Assembly (NCBI GenBank): GCA_964639255.1
Contig: CAZXDP010000028.1
Coordinates: forward strand, 1 to 33,440
Reading direction: 5' to 3'
Source: NZQO01 sp964639255
Lineage (GTDB): Bacteria; Bacteroidota; Bacteroidia; Flavobacteriales; Flavobacteriaceae
DNA length: 33,440 bases
The position numbers and the translations under genes are program-made. Positions within the stretch are counted from its first letter, which is position 1, and each line of letters opens with the position of its first letter. Of this stretch, positions 23,352-31,157 are shown one piece after another. The notes under the pieces are model-generated. The model was not told the origin of the DNA. It searched no databases and saw only the letters and a program-made list of their open reading frames with translations.

Positions 23352-24131
23352 TTAATTGCTAGCGGTAGCGGGTTGGTAAGAGAGGTCTGGGCGCATATAC
23401 CCGCGAACGGTTTCCACCTTGGAGACGAACTGCTCTAACTCGGCAAAGAGCTTGGCACCCTCTTCTCCCAACAAGGCTCGGTTTTCTTGGGTAAGGCGAT
23501 CCATATCTGACGGATTTTCGGCAGCTACGGCTACCAAGAAATAACTGCCCATGTTTCCGAAGCCGCTTCGGTACAGGCGGTAGTGCATTTTCGAACCTTT
23601 CTCTTTATAGAGTTTGTGGAATTTGGCGGCAATTTCGTTCATCTTTTTCGCATTTTCGGGCGTATAATGATAGCGCCAGTTCTGCCGATAGTTTTTTCCC
23701 GCTGGGGTTGGGTTCACGCCTCCGGGTTGGTAGGACAGTTTTTTGTCCAGTACCAAGATATAGTCACCGTGGGCGTCGTAACAATCGTTGTACTTATCGA
23801 AGATTTTCCCCATCTTTTCGGCACCCATTTTTTCTGAAAGCTGGGCAAAGGGATTGGTGTCTAGGTCGGCCATTTTTTCGATGGGCGAGATGTAAAAATA
23901 GCGGTAGTCGTCGGTCGCCAAGGTTACCCAGCCGTTGTCGGTAACATTGTGCGCTTTGCAGGCAGCGATCAATTCCTTATCGACACTTTCGTGCTTTAAT
24001 GCCTTTCCGGGTTTGGTGACGTCCTCATGGATCCAATAGGCCTGGTAATCGCTCTGCTCTTGGGCGAGTGCGCTGGTTCCCAAGAAAAATGTGAGAAGCA
24101 GCATTGCTGAAAGGGTTACGGTAGTTTTCAT
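23352..24131 (-). CDS. Secreted protein, paralogue of the one at 31158
   Basis: A 259-residue protein with a signal peptide (to about 24, SALAQ). It aligns along its whole length with the protein at 31158: YQAYWIHEDVTKPGK near the N-terminus, TLATDDYRYFYISPIEKMADLD (70-91), HYRLYRSGFG (183-192), VSKVET and GYMRPDLSY at the end. Two halves with similar strand-helix rhythm suggest a duplicated ferredoxin-like fold, as in the gene at 21112, to which it may be distantly related. No catalytic motif is recognised. It is first in the four-gene cluster. A perfect 7-bp inverted repeat lies 30 bases upstream. Confidence 0.78.
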   Translation of the reverse strand: MKTTVTLSAMLLLTFFLGTSALAQEQSDYQAYWIHEDVTKPGKALKHESVDKELIAACKAHNVTDNGWVTLATDDYRYFYISPIEKMADLDTNPFAQLSEKMGAEKMGKIFDKYNDCYDAHGDYILVLDKKLSYQPGGVNPTPAGKNYRQNWRYHYTPENAKKMNEIAAKFHKLYKEKGSKMHYRLYRSGFGNMGSYFLVAVAAENPSDMDRLTQENRALLGEEGAKLFAELEQFVSKVETVRGYMRPDLSYQPATASN

Positions 24132-24160
24132 AGAATACTGGTTTTTGGTTATGTAGTGTA

Positions 24161-24178
24161 TTCGGAAGTATTTCCGAA
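24161..24178. promoter_or_regulatory. Inverted repeat upstream of the secreted-protein cluster
   Basis: TTCGGAA-GTAT-TTCCGAA, a perfect 7-bp inverted repeat with a 4-base centre, 30 bases upstream of the ATG at 24131. The size and position suit a dimeric repressor or activator site. No TAnnTTTG promoter is evident next to it. The remaining ~150 bases to the regulator gene show no feature I can name. Confidence 0.35.
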
Positions 24179-24334
24179 ACGGATTAATTAAATTAATATA
24201 CCGTAAAGCAACAGCATAAATAACTATGAATCAATGCATTTGGGATGTAAGCAACGTTTGGCTGTCCGAAAGGGGCGTTTTGATTACCGAAGAGTCACCC
24301 TTGGAAGTAAGCCGCTGTAGGAAAAGGGGTAGGG

Positions 24335-25084
24335 TTATATAGTCTGAAGTCGTTTTAAAAGCTCATTGCGCATCGGCTTGGTCATTGGGATGGCCTTTTT
24401 TGCGATGACTACGTGGGTGCCCCCAATCTCATCAATTTGAGATAGGTTGATGATGTACGATCTATGAATACGCATAAAATGTTTGGAGGGAAGCTTTTCA
24501 TCCATATCCTTCAAAGTCGTGACCAGGAGATATTCCTTGGCCTTCGAAAAGATACGGCAATAGTTCCTGTCTGCCTCTACATAGAGAATGTCTCCTATGT
24601 CTATTTTTACCATTTTGTCGTTGTGCCGAACAAATATGCGGTCGCTCAACAGCACGTGCTGCAGTTGGGAGGCTTTGGTGTTCTCGTCATTGCCTTCGCT
24701 CTGTCGATATAGCAAGCGCTCTACCGTTAATGCTATGGCCCGTTGCAGGTCCAATTTTTTGAACGGTTTTGAAATAAACGCATGCGGATGGGTTTCCTTT
24801 GCGCGGTTAAAGTGGGCCTCATCAGCGTTGGCAGTAAGATAGATAATGGCAACGTCATGTTCGGCTTGCATTATCTTTGCGGTTTCAATTCCGTCTAACG
24901 ACCCCTTTAGCTGGATGTCCAGCAATACGATATGCGGCGCATTTTCACTTACGTGCACTAATGCTTCCTCGCCACGTGTCACGATCCCGCTTACTTCATA
25001 TCCCAATTCTGAAAGCTGTAGCGAGATGTTGGCGGCAATGACCATCTCATCCTCTACGATCAATATTTTTATAGGTGTTTCCAT
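24335..25084 (-). CDS. LytTR-type response regulator
   Basis: A 249-residue regulator. The N-terminal receiver domain (about 1-120) has acidic residues Glu11-Asp12, phospho-acceptor Asp56 in LLDIQLKG, Thr84 and Lys106 (SKPFKK). The C-terminal LytTR DNA-binding domain (about 145-245) has VEADRNYCRIF, MRIHRSYIINLSQID and the ending IPMTKPMRNELLKRL. It should bind direct-repeat promoters when phosphorylated. The ATG at 25084 overlaps the stop of the kinase gene by one base (TGATG), so the two are co-translated. Target genes are unknown; the secreted-protein cluster lies directly downstream on the same strand, 203 bases away. Confidence 0.94.
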   Translation of the reverse strand: METPIKILIVEDEMVIAANISLQLSELGYEVSGIVTRGEEALVHVSENAPHIVLLDIQLKGSLDGIETAKIMQAEHDVAIIYLTANADEAHFNRAKETHPHAFISKPFKKLDLQRAIALTVERLLYRQSEGNDENTKASQLQHVLLSDRIFVRHNDKMVKIDIGDILYVEADRNYCRIFSKAKEYLLVTTLKDMDEKLPSKHFMRIHRSYIINLSQIDEIGGTHVVIAKKAIPMTKPMRNELLKRLQTI

Positions 25085-26970
25085 CAAGCGGCGGGAGTAA
25101 TGTTAAACTGAAAGGTAACCGTATGTCCCTTGGTGGAAGTTTCTTGCACGGTACCATTCAATTGGCGGGTGAGCAAATGGATAAGCTGGGTGCCAAAACC
25201 GGTGCCTTGCACGGTCGATTCCTTTGGTTTCCCCACACCATTATCCTGCACTTGAAGTTTGAGCGTCGCGTCATCCAGTTGTTCAAGCTCGATGGTAATG
25301 GTGCCCTTCGATTCTTTTGGGAATCCGTACTTCAGCGAATTCGTAAGCAATTCGTTTACGATAAGCCCTATGGGCACCGCCGTATCGACGTCTAGTTCCA
25401 GATGTTCCATAGCACACTCGATGCGAACTCTGTCTTCGGCGCCAAAGGTGTCTAATACGCCTTCACTTAAATTTAAAAAATAGTCTTTCATCTCTACCGC
25501 GCCCAGCGTATTTCCTTGATACAGTTTTTGGTGCAAAATGCCCATGCTCTGCACCCGGTTCTGACTTGCCTGTAGGGCTTCCCTGCTTCCCGGGTCGCTC
25601 AATTGGGCCGATTGCAACGCGATGAGGCTCTTTACCAATTCGAGGTTGTTTTTTACGCGGTGGTGTATTTCCTTCAGCAGTAATTCGTTCTGCGTGTTTT
25701 TCGCATCGAGTGCTGTATTCAATTCGGCCAGTGCTTTTCTTTTTCTCCGAATATTCTTCAGCGTAAAGTACATCCCGGCCAAAATAACGATCAACAGCCC
25801 CGCGATGCTGATGTACAATATCTGCGTGCGTCGTTGCCGGTCTATGGTCTCGTCCTGCATTACGATAGTGGCCCCGCGCTGCCCGGCTTCGTACTTGGCG
25901 TGCGTCTCGGCTTCCAGACGGTCGATGATGGTCTGTTGGAATTCTTGGTATTTATTGGCATAGCTATGGTGGTACTCAAGAGCCTTGCGATAGTCGCCCA
26001 TCGCTTCGTAAATATTGGATACGTGCATATAATTCTCCCATAGGTTCTTGGTTTTGCCCGTAGCTTCCATTATGGCGATCGCTTCTAAATTATAGGGCAG
26101 GGCCTCGGCATACCGATCCTGCATAAGATATACGTGGCCAATATTGGCGAGCGATGAGATAAGGTAACGGTCTATCCCCGTCTGTTTTGAGAGCGTATAA
26201 TTGGCCCTATAGTTGGCCACCGCCTCATCGTATCGCTCCAAGTATTTCAGGATATTGCCCTTCCAGTTTACAGCCGCCATGTATGGCAGCGCTTTGTTCC
26301 CCAAGGCCTCGTACAGGGCAATAGATTGGTTCGCACTGCCAAGGGCATCTTCCAGGGCATCTCCGCTAAACAGCTGATTGGCCGCCTTAAAACGATAGGC
26401 CAGGGCCATGGCCGTACTGTCGTTGAGGCGTTTTTGAATAGCGAGCGCCCGGTCGCAATAGGTTACCCCTTCTGCATAGCGTTGCTCGTAGTACAGCAAA
26501 TTGCAAAGTTGTACATAGCTGTTCGCAATACCGGCTTCATCGTTGTTATCTTCATACAAACGTAACGCTAGGTGTACAGTCTCAAGCGCTTTGGCATAGG
26601 CTGCCTTTTCATCGTGCAGTTCGGCAAGCATTAGGTAGGCTTTGCCCAAGGCAAGGCTTTCCTCTTGTTGTTTGTAGTGTGCTATGGATTTTTCGACATA
26701 GAAAAAAGCAGAATCGAGGCTACCATAGGTGTGGTGGTACTCGCCCAATTCTAAGAGGGCTTCAGGATACATTGGCAGGTCACGATTTTTTCGCGCACGG
26801 CTTAGCGCTTGATGAGCCGTGCGAAAACGGGCGATGGAATCGGGTACCGCCACAACCGTTTCAGAACGCCAGCTAACTGTATCGAGCGTGCTTTCCACCG
26901 GAGTAGCTATTTGGGGAAAGCTGCTTTGGGCAATGCACGCTATAGCTATGTGAAGCCATAGACGTTTCAT
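25084..26970 (-). CDS. TPR-containing sensor histidine kinase (HisKA_2 type)
   Basis: A 628-residue membrane kinase. Signal peptide (about 1-20), then a periplasmic array of tetratricopeptide repeats (about 65-345, for example ALLELGEYHHTYGSLDSAFFY and NIGHVYLMQDRYAEALPYN), a membrane segment (about 384-403, ILYISIAGLLIVILAGMYF), a short coiled linker, a HisKA_2 dimerisation domain with EIHHRVKNNLELV (His436/437) and an HATPase domain with the N-box VNELLTNSLKYGF (538-550), DNGVG (576-580) and GTGFGTQL. All kinase motifs are intact. The partner is the LytTR regulator that overlaps its stop codon. A promoter lies in the intergenic region shared with the divergent helicase gene. Confidence 0.94.
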   Translation of the reverse strand: MKRLWLHIAIACIAQSSFPQIATPVESTLDTVSWRSETVVAVPDSIARFRTAHQALSRARKNRDLPMYPEALLELGEYHHTYGSLDSAFFYVEKSIAHYKQQEESLALGKAYLMLAELHDEKAAYAKALETVHLALRLYEDNNDEAGIANSYVQLCNLLYYEQRYAEGVTYCDRALAIQKRLNDSTAMALAYRFKAANQLFSGDALEDALGSANQSIALYEALGNKALPYMAAVNWKGNILKYLERYDEAVANYRANYTLSKQTGIDRYLISSLANIGHVYLMQDRYAEALPYNLEAIAIMEATGKTKNLWENYMHVSNIYEAMGDYRKALEYHHSYANKYQEFQQTIIDRLEAETHAKYEAGQRGATIVMQDETIDRQRRTQILYISIAGLLIVILAGMYFTLKNIRRKRKALAELNTALDAKNTQNELLLKEIHHRVKNNLELVKSLIALQSAQLSDPGSREALQASQNRVQSMGILHQKLYQGNTLGAVEMKDYFLNLSEGVLDTFGAEDRVRIECAMEHLELDVDTAVPIGLIVNELLTNSLKYGFPKESKGTITIELEQLDDATLKLQVQDNGVGKPKESTVQGTGFGTQLIHLLTRQLNGTVQETSTKGHTVTFQFNITPAA

Positions 26971-26998
26971 TTTAACCGAATTTGATAGTTAGTTGTTC

Positions 26999-27025
26999 TA
27001 AAGGTACTGAATTATTCCATAGCAA
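26999..27025 (-). promoter_or_regulatory. Promoter of the two-component operon (TTG-N16-TACCTTTA)
   Basis: On the minus strand a TTG (27025-27023) is followed after 16 bases by TACCTTTA (27006-26999), one base off the -7 consensus, 28 bases before the kinase ATG. It is divergent from the helicase promoter about 60 bases away. Confidence 0.4.
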
Positions 27026-27064
27026 GATACTTTCAAATTACCACAGTGCTAACCAAATAAAGCC

Positions 27065-27072
27065 TATCTTTG
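27065..27072 (+). promoter_or_regulatory. TAnnTTTG -7 element of the helicase gene
   Basis: TATCTTTG is an exact consensus match; transcription would start near 27078. The leader to the ATG at 27131 is about 53 bases, longer than for most genes here. Long leaders are common for cold-inducible RNA helicases, but no structure is obvious. Confidence 0.5.
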
Positions 27073-27130
27073 CCCTCAATTCACAAATGGCCCACTTACT
27101 AAACTTCACGGCCATTCCTTAAAATACTAT

Positions 27131-28384
27131 ATGTCATTTAAAAAATTAGGGCTTTCCGATGCCCTGCTGAAAGCTATCGGCAAAAAAGGATATGATACAC
27201 CCTCGGTCATTCAGGAAAAGGCCATTCCCAAAATCTTACAAGGTCGCGATGTGCTGGCCTCGGCCCAAACGGGTAGCGGAAAGACCGCCGGATTCGCCTT
27301 GCCCATCATCGAAATGATTTCCAAGGATACATCTTTGCGGAATACCCCTATAAAGGCCTTAGTGCTTACTCCAACCCGTGAGCTGGCCGCCCAGGTGGCC
27401 GATGAGTTTACCGACTACACGACCTTTACCAAGCTGCGCACGGCGGTTATCTTCGGTGGCGTAAGCGATCGCCCCCAAATAAAGCAATTAAGACAGGGGG
27501 TGGATGTACTGGTGGCCACACCGGGCCGTCTGCTCGACTTGCACGAGCGCAAGTTGCTGTCTCTTTCAAAAGTGGAAATCCTAGTGCTCGATGAGGCCGA
27601 CCGTATGTTGGATATGGGCTTTTTGCGCGATATCAAGAAAATTCTTGCCGCGGTACCGCCCAAACGCCAAAACCTGCTCTTTTCGGCTACGTTTTCTAAG
27701 GAAATTAAGAAGCTGGCACAAGAGTTCCTAAAAGACCCTGTGCGGGTGGAGGCTACACCGGAAAATACAACGGCCGAAAAGGTAGACCAAATTGTTTACC
27801 GTACCGATAAAGCCAAGAAGACTGAACTGGTAACCAAGCTCATCGAAGATGGCGATTGGCAGCAAGTACTTATATTTACGCGAACCAAGCACGGCGCCAA
27901 TAGGTTGTCGCAAAAATTGGAAAAGGCCAAAATAACCTCGGCCGCCATTCACGGCAACAAGAGCCAGGGCGCCCGTACCAAGGCGCTGAACGGATTCAAA
28001 ACCGGAAAGGTTCGCGTGTTGGTCGCAACCGATATCGCTGCAAGGGGATTGGACATTCCGCTGTTGCCGCACGTTATAAATTACGAACTCCCCAATGTAC
28101 CCGAGGATTATGTGCACCGCATTGGCAGGACCGGGAGGGCTGGAGCCAGTGGGGAAGCCATTAGCGTGGTGAGTATCGATGAAGTGGACTACGTACGCGG
28201 CATTGAGAAACTGCTAGGGGAGAAATTGCACGATGAGATTCTTCCTGGTTTTGAACCTACCGAATCGCTTCAGGAGGTGCTGGAGAAAAAAGCCGAGAAC
28301 AAGGCCAACCATCAAAGGCCACGCCGAAACGGTGCCGGCAACTCCAAAAACCGAAACCGAAGCCGCCGCCGCGGGCCACGATAG
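27131..28384 (+). CDS. DEAD-box RNA helicase (RhlE-like)
   Basis: A 417-residue ATP-dependent RNA helicase. Motifs in order: Q motif around GYDTPSVIQEKAIP (20-33), motif I AQTGSGKT (45-52), Ia PTRELAAQ (81-88), Ib TPGR (130-133), II DEAD (154-157), III SAT (185-187), V ARGLDIP (304-310) and VI HRIGRTGRAG (329-338). Both RecA-like domains are complete. After about residue 375 a basic, low-complexity tail rich in Arg and Asn (RRNGAGNSKNRNRSRRRGPR) should bind RNA. Size and tail fit the RhlE group, which acts in ribosome assembly and RNA turnover. It converges on the next gene with one base between stop codons. Confidence 0.95.
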   Translation: MSFKKLGLSDALLKAIGKKGYDTPSVIQEKAIPKILQGRDVLASAQTGSGKTAGFALPIIEMISKDTSLRNTPIKALVLTPTRELAAQVADEFTDYTTFTKLRTAVIFGGVSDRPQIKQLRQGVDVLVATPGRLLDLHERKLLSLSKVEILVLDEADRMLDMGFLRDIKKILAAVPPKRQNLLFSATFSKEIKKLAQEFLKDPVRVEATPENTTAEKVDQIVYRTDKAKKTELVTKLIEDGDWQQVLIFTRTKHGANRLSQKLEKAKITSAAIHGNKSQGARTKALNGFKTGKVRVLVATDIAARGLDIPLLPHVINYELPNVPEDYVHRIGRTGRAGASGEAISVVSIDEVDYVRGIEKLLGEKLHDEILPGFEPTESLQEVLEKKAENKANHQRPRRNGAGNSKNRNRSRRRGPR

Positions 28385-28385
28385 A

Positions 28386-29459
28386 CTACGGCTTTTGTTT
28401 TTGAAAATTCAGGGTATGGGCATCGTTGCGAAGCGTCAAGTTTTCCCCTGAAATGGAATATTGAAAGGCGCCGCTTCCCAAGGCTTTCAAAAAGCTACTT
28501 TCCAACGATAGGGAAGGGCAGGCCATTTTGGTGGTCGCCAAAGTGCCAAAGGTAAGCTCATGGCTCGTAACCATCACTGCCCCGGTGAATCGATTACAGC
28601 CGGCAAAACCCGTTACTTTACCGTCCTGTACGTTAAAGCGCAGGTTGGGCACTTTTTCGGTATTCGATAGACGCTCCCCGTTCAAATTGGTGAGTTCCCA
28701 TTCGGCATTCAAGCGGGACATTCCAAGATAGTCGCCGCAACCGTTGTACTCTCTGGCATTTTGCATAGTCGTGGTTTGGACGGTGACGCGTACCTCATAG
28801 TTAAATTCTTCGCCGCTCATCGTATCGGTACACAATCGTTGGGAGAGCGTAACCTGTAGTTGGCCGGCATCGGTTTGTGTGTTGAAACGTAGGGTGCCGT
28901 CATCCTGTGGCGACATTTGCTTTGGGACCGGAGTCACCAAATGGATGCCTGACCCGTCCAGCGATTTAAATTCCATCTGTTGGTCAAAATCGATGGTCAA
29001 TACCCAAGAGGGTTCATTGCCCGTAGCCTTGAAATCCACCGATTCGGCTGGTTTCTGAACGTCCAAGGAGAAATCGGCGGGTTTTTTCCGGGTTAGCACA
29101 TATCGATCCCTCAAGTCGCCCCGAACTACCTTCCCCGAAAGGTCGAGCACGCGAAGGCTGTCTGTTTTGTATAGAAACTGTCGCATCCCTTCGGTTTCCT
29201 CTTTGTCGGTTAGGGTTAGCATTCCCGTAGCGTCCACGGTAAATGGCCCTTCACGGCGTTCCACTTCGGTACTTTTCCCTTGGTACACCAGTTGCTCGCT
29301 ATAGGTAGAATCACGTTCCAACGTAAGCGCATAGGCAATGCCCTCGCAATCGGCACAGGGCAGCGTTCCATAAAAGGTGCCAAGGGAAAGGTCGTTTTTG
29401 CTTCCGGCGCAGCCCGAGAGAAGGAAAAGAGCTGCTATGTACATCGAGAGAGCTTTCAT
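28386..29459 (-). CDS. NlpE-like / META-domain lipoprotein
   Basis: A 357-residue lipoprotein (lipobox LLSGC, lipidated Cys17). Three parts are visible: an NlpE N-terminal-like domain (about 23-125) with the CxxC-bearing LPCADCEG at 34-40, as in copper-resistance/envelope-stress NlpE proteins; a middle domain like the COG3650 lipoproteins (about 140-245, TGNEPSWVLTIDF, ending in YNGCGDYLG); and a C-terminal META/HslJ-like domain (about 255-350, AEWELTNLNG, GFAGCNRFTG, TKMACPS). After Cys17 comes AGSKND, without the K-(D/E)2 surface signal, so it probably faces the periplasm. The ATG at 29459 is chosen because it begins the signal peptide. A weak -7-like TACATTTC lies at 29481-29488. Role: envelope stress or metal handling, by family. 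Confidence 0.86.
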   Translation of the reverse strand: MKALSMYIAALFLLSGCAGSKNDLSLGTFYGTLPCADCEGIAYALTLERDSTYSEQLVYQGKSTEVERREGPFTVDATGMLTLTDKEETEGMRQFLYKTDSLRVLDLSGKVVRGDLRDRYVLTRKKPADFSLDVQKPAESVDFKATGNEPSWVLTIDFDQQMEFKSLDGSGIHLVTPVPKQMSPQDDGTLRFNTQTDAGQLQVTLSQRLCTDTMSGEEFNYEVRVTVQTTTMQNAREYNGCGDYLGMSRLNAEWELTNLNGERLSNTEKVPNLRFNVQDGKVTGFAGCNRFTGAVMVTSHELTFGTLATTKMACPSLSLESSFLKALGSGAFQYSISGENLTLRNDAHTLNFQKQKP

Positions 29460-29708
29460 TGTAAATGGATTGTGGTTTCTGAAATGTATCGATAACCCCA
29501 CTTTTTCCCTACTAAGAGTATGTTAAAATACCTTTTTAGCCTTTTGTGAAAAGGATGTCGATTCATTTGAAAAGAGCGCGTTTGTCGCATAAACTATTTG
29601 AACGCTCGTACCTTTACCACTGCGATGTGCTTCTATGGCAACACCTTTAGGAACCTCGGTGCTTCCGAAAAAAAAGCTATAGGGAAAGCCGCTTTTACAA
29701 AAAAGGCT

Positions 29709-31031
29709 TTATTCGCTGAGGTTTTTATAGACCGTACCTTCCTTCATTACAAACTGAATCTCTTTTAATAGCGTAATGTCCTGCAGCGGATTTTCCGATA
29801 CTGCGACGATATCAGCCCATTTTCCGGTTTCCAGCGAACCGAGGCTCTCTTTCATTCCCAAAAGCTCTGCGGCTTCCAGTGTGGCCGAAACTATAGCAGC
29901 ATCCTCATCCATTCCATAGCCCACCATCAGCTCAAACTCGCGTGCATTGGTACCGTGCTTGCTTACACCGCTATCGGTTCCAAAAGCGATGTTGACGCCT
30001 CCTTTTAGGGCGCGCTTAAATGAAGCTTCCACTACGGGTCCCACCTGCCGAATTTTCTCGGCAATCGCCGGTGGTATGTTCTGGTTGGTCTCTAGTTCTT
30101 CGGTTACCGAAACACCTGCCAGTAGGGTGGGCACCAAATAGGCCCCCGTTTCCTTGAACAACCGAACCGATTCATCGTTGAGGTACGACCCGTGCTCAAT
30201 GCTGTTCACCCCAGCCCGCAAGGCGGCGTTAATCCCGTCTGCCTCGTGTGCGTGTGCGGCCACCTTGCGCCCCAGTGAGTGGGCCGTTTCCACAATGGCC
30301 CGCAATTCGTCATCGGTTAGCTGTTGGCCTACTCCAGCGGCGGTATTGCTTAGCACGCCACCGGTAGCGGTAATCTTGATGACCTCGGCTCCCTGCTTTA
30401 CCAGTGCGCGTACGGCCCGCCGACAGTCGTCGGCGCCATCGCAAATAGCTACGTTGGTTTCAAAAGCGTTCATAATCTCGGGACGGTAACCATGGTCATC
30501 GCCGTGGCCTCCCGTGGCCGATACGGCCCCAGTAGCAGTAATAATTCGCGGCCCTTCTACATATCCCGCGGCAATGGCACGCTTCAAGGCCAGCATTAGT
30601 TTGTAGTTGCCCCCCACGTTGCGTACCGTGGTAAAGCCTGCCTGCAAGGTCGCTTCTGCATAGGGGATGGCCCTAAAGGCGGCATCTTCATCAAAAAGGG
30701 TGGTCCATTCGTGCGGATTCGCATTCGGGTCGCGCTCACTGGTAATGTGGGTATGCATATCGATAAAGCCGGGCATCACAAATTGATCTTTCAGATTGAT
30801 GAGCGTTACTTGGTCTGCTGGCAAGTTGAGCTGCGAGGCCTCTAAAAATCCGGGTTGTATGCTGGAAATTTTCCCTTGTTCAATGACCACTGTTTGGTTG
30901 GTAAGGGGTTTCTGGCCCGGTACGGCCAATAGGGTGCCTGCGTGCAGCAGGGTGGTTTTTTGCGAATATGCTTCGGCTACAAGAAATAAACCAAATAGCA
31001 ATACGAGTACTTTCGAATACGTTTTTCTCAT
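29709..31031 (-). CDS. Secreted amidohydrolase (prolidase/imidazolonepropionase-like)
   Basis: A 440-residue exported metal-dependent hydrolase with a signal peptide (to about 24, EAYSQ). The amidohydrolase signature is complete: HxH in DMHTH (93 and 95), the probable carbamylated Lys219 in VIKITATGG, metal His260 in AAHAHEADG, His280 in SIEHGS and Asp353 in FGTDSG. The beta-sandwich edge strands (TLLHAGTLL; GKWADIVAVSENPL) flank the barrel. This subgroup acts on Xaa-Pro-type or other N-acyl amino acid or dipeptide substrates, which cannot be told apart here. With the M28 peptidase it would give the periplasm two peptide-degrading activities. The frame stays open for 61 codons after its TAA stop. 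Confidence 0.91.
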   Translation of the reverse strand: MRKTYSKVLVLLFGLFLVAEAYSQKTTLLHAGTLLAVPGQKPLTNQTVVIEQGKISSIQPGFLEASQLNLPADQVTLINLKDQFVMPGFIDMHTHITSERDPNANPHEWTTLFDEDAAFRAIPYAEATLQAGFTTVRNVGGNYKLMLALKRAIAAGYVEGPRIITATGAVSATGGHGDDHGYRPEIMNAFETNVAICDGADDCRRAVRALVKQGAEVIKITATGGVLSNTAAGVGQQLTDDELRAIVETAHSLGRKVAAHAHEADGINAALRAGVNSIEHGSYLNDESVRLFKETGAYLVPTLLAGVSVTEELETNQNIPPAIAEKIRQVGPVVEASFKRALKGGVNIAFGTDSGVSKHGTNAREFELMVGYGMDEDAAIVSATLEAAELLGMKESLGSLETGKWADIVAVSENPLQDITLLKEIQFVMKEGTVYKNLSE

Positions 31032-31116
31032 AAAGGATAAAAGCTTAGGGTTGGTGCGAGAGGTTTCTTTTCCGAAGAAAGCCTCCCACCCGTGAAGATA
31101 CGCATTCTTCCAAACG

Positions 31117-31141
31117 TTTCACAATACATGGTTGTGTGAAA
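31117..31141 (-). terminator. Possible weak terminator after the gene at 31158
   Basis: Arms TTTCACA (31117-31123) and TGTGAAA (31135-31141) form a perfect 7-bp stem with an 11-base loop, 16 bases after the stop codon. No real T-tract follows on the minus strand, so termination would be poor, or the repeat has another role. Confidence 0.3.
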
Positions 31142-31157
31142 AGTAAATTAGCTTCTA

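Noticed and set aside
24226..24342. 38-codon plus-strand ORF beside the LytTR gene
   Set aside because: No promoter element or recognisable sequence; it overlaps the end of the LytTR gene on the other strand.
24328..24353. GTAGGGT near the end of the LytTR gene, followed 14 bases later by TCGTT
   Set aside because: Second block does not match and no plus-strand gene follows.
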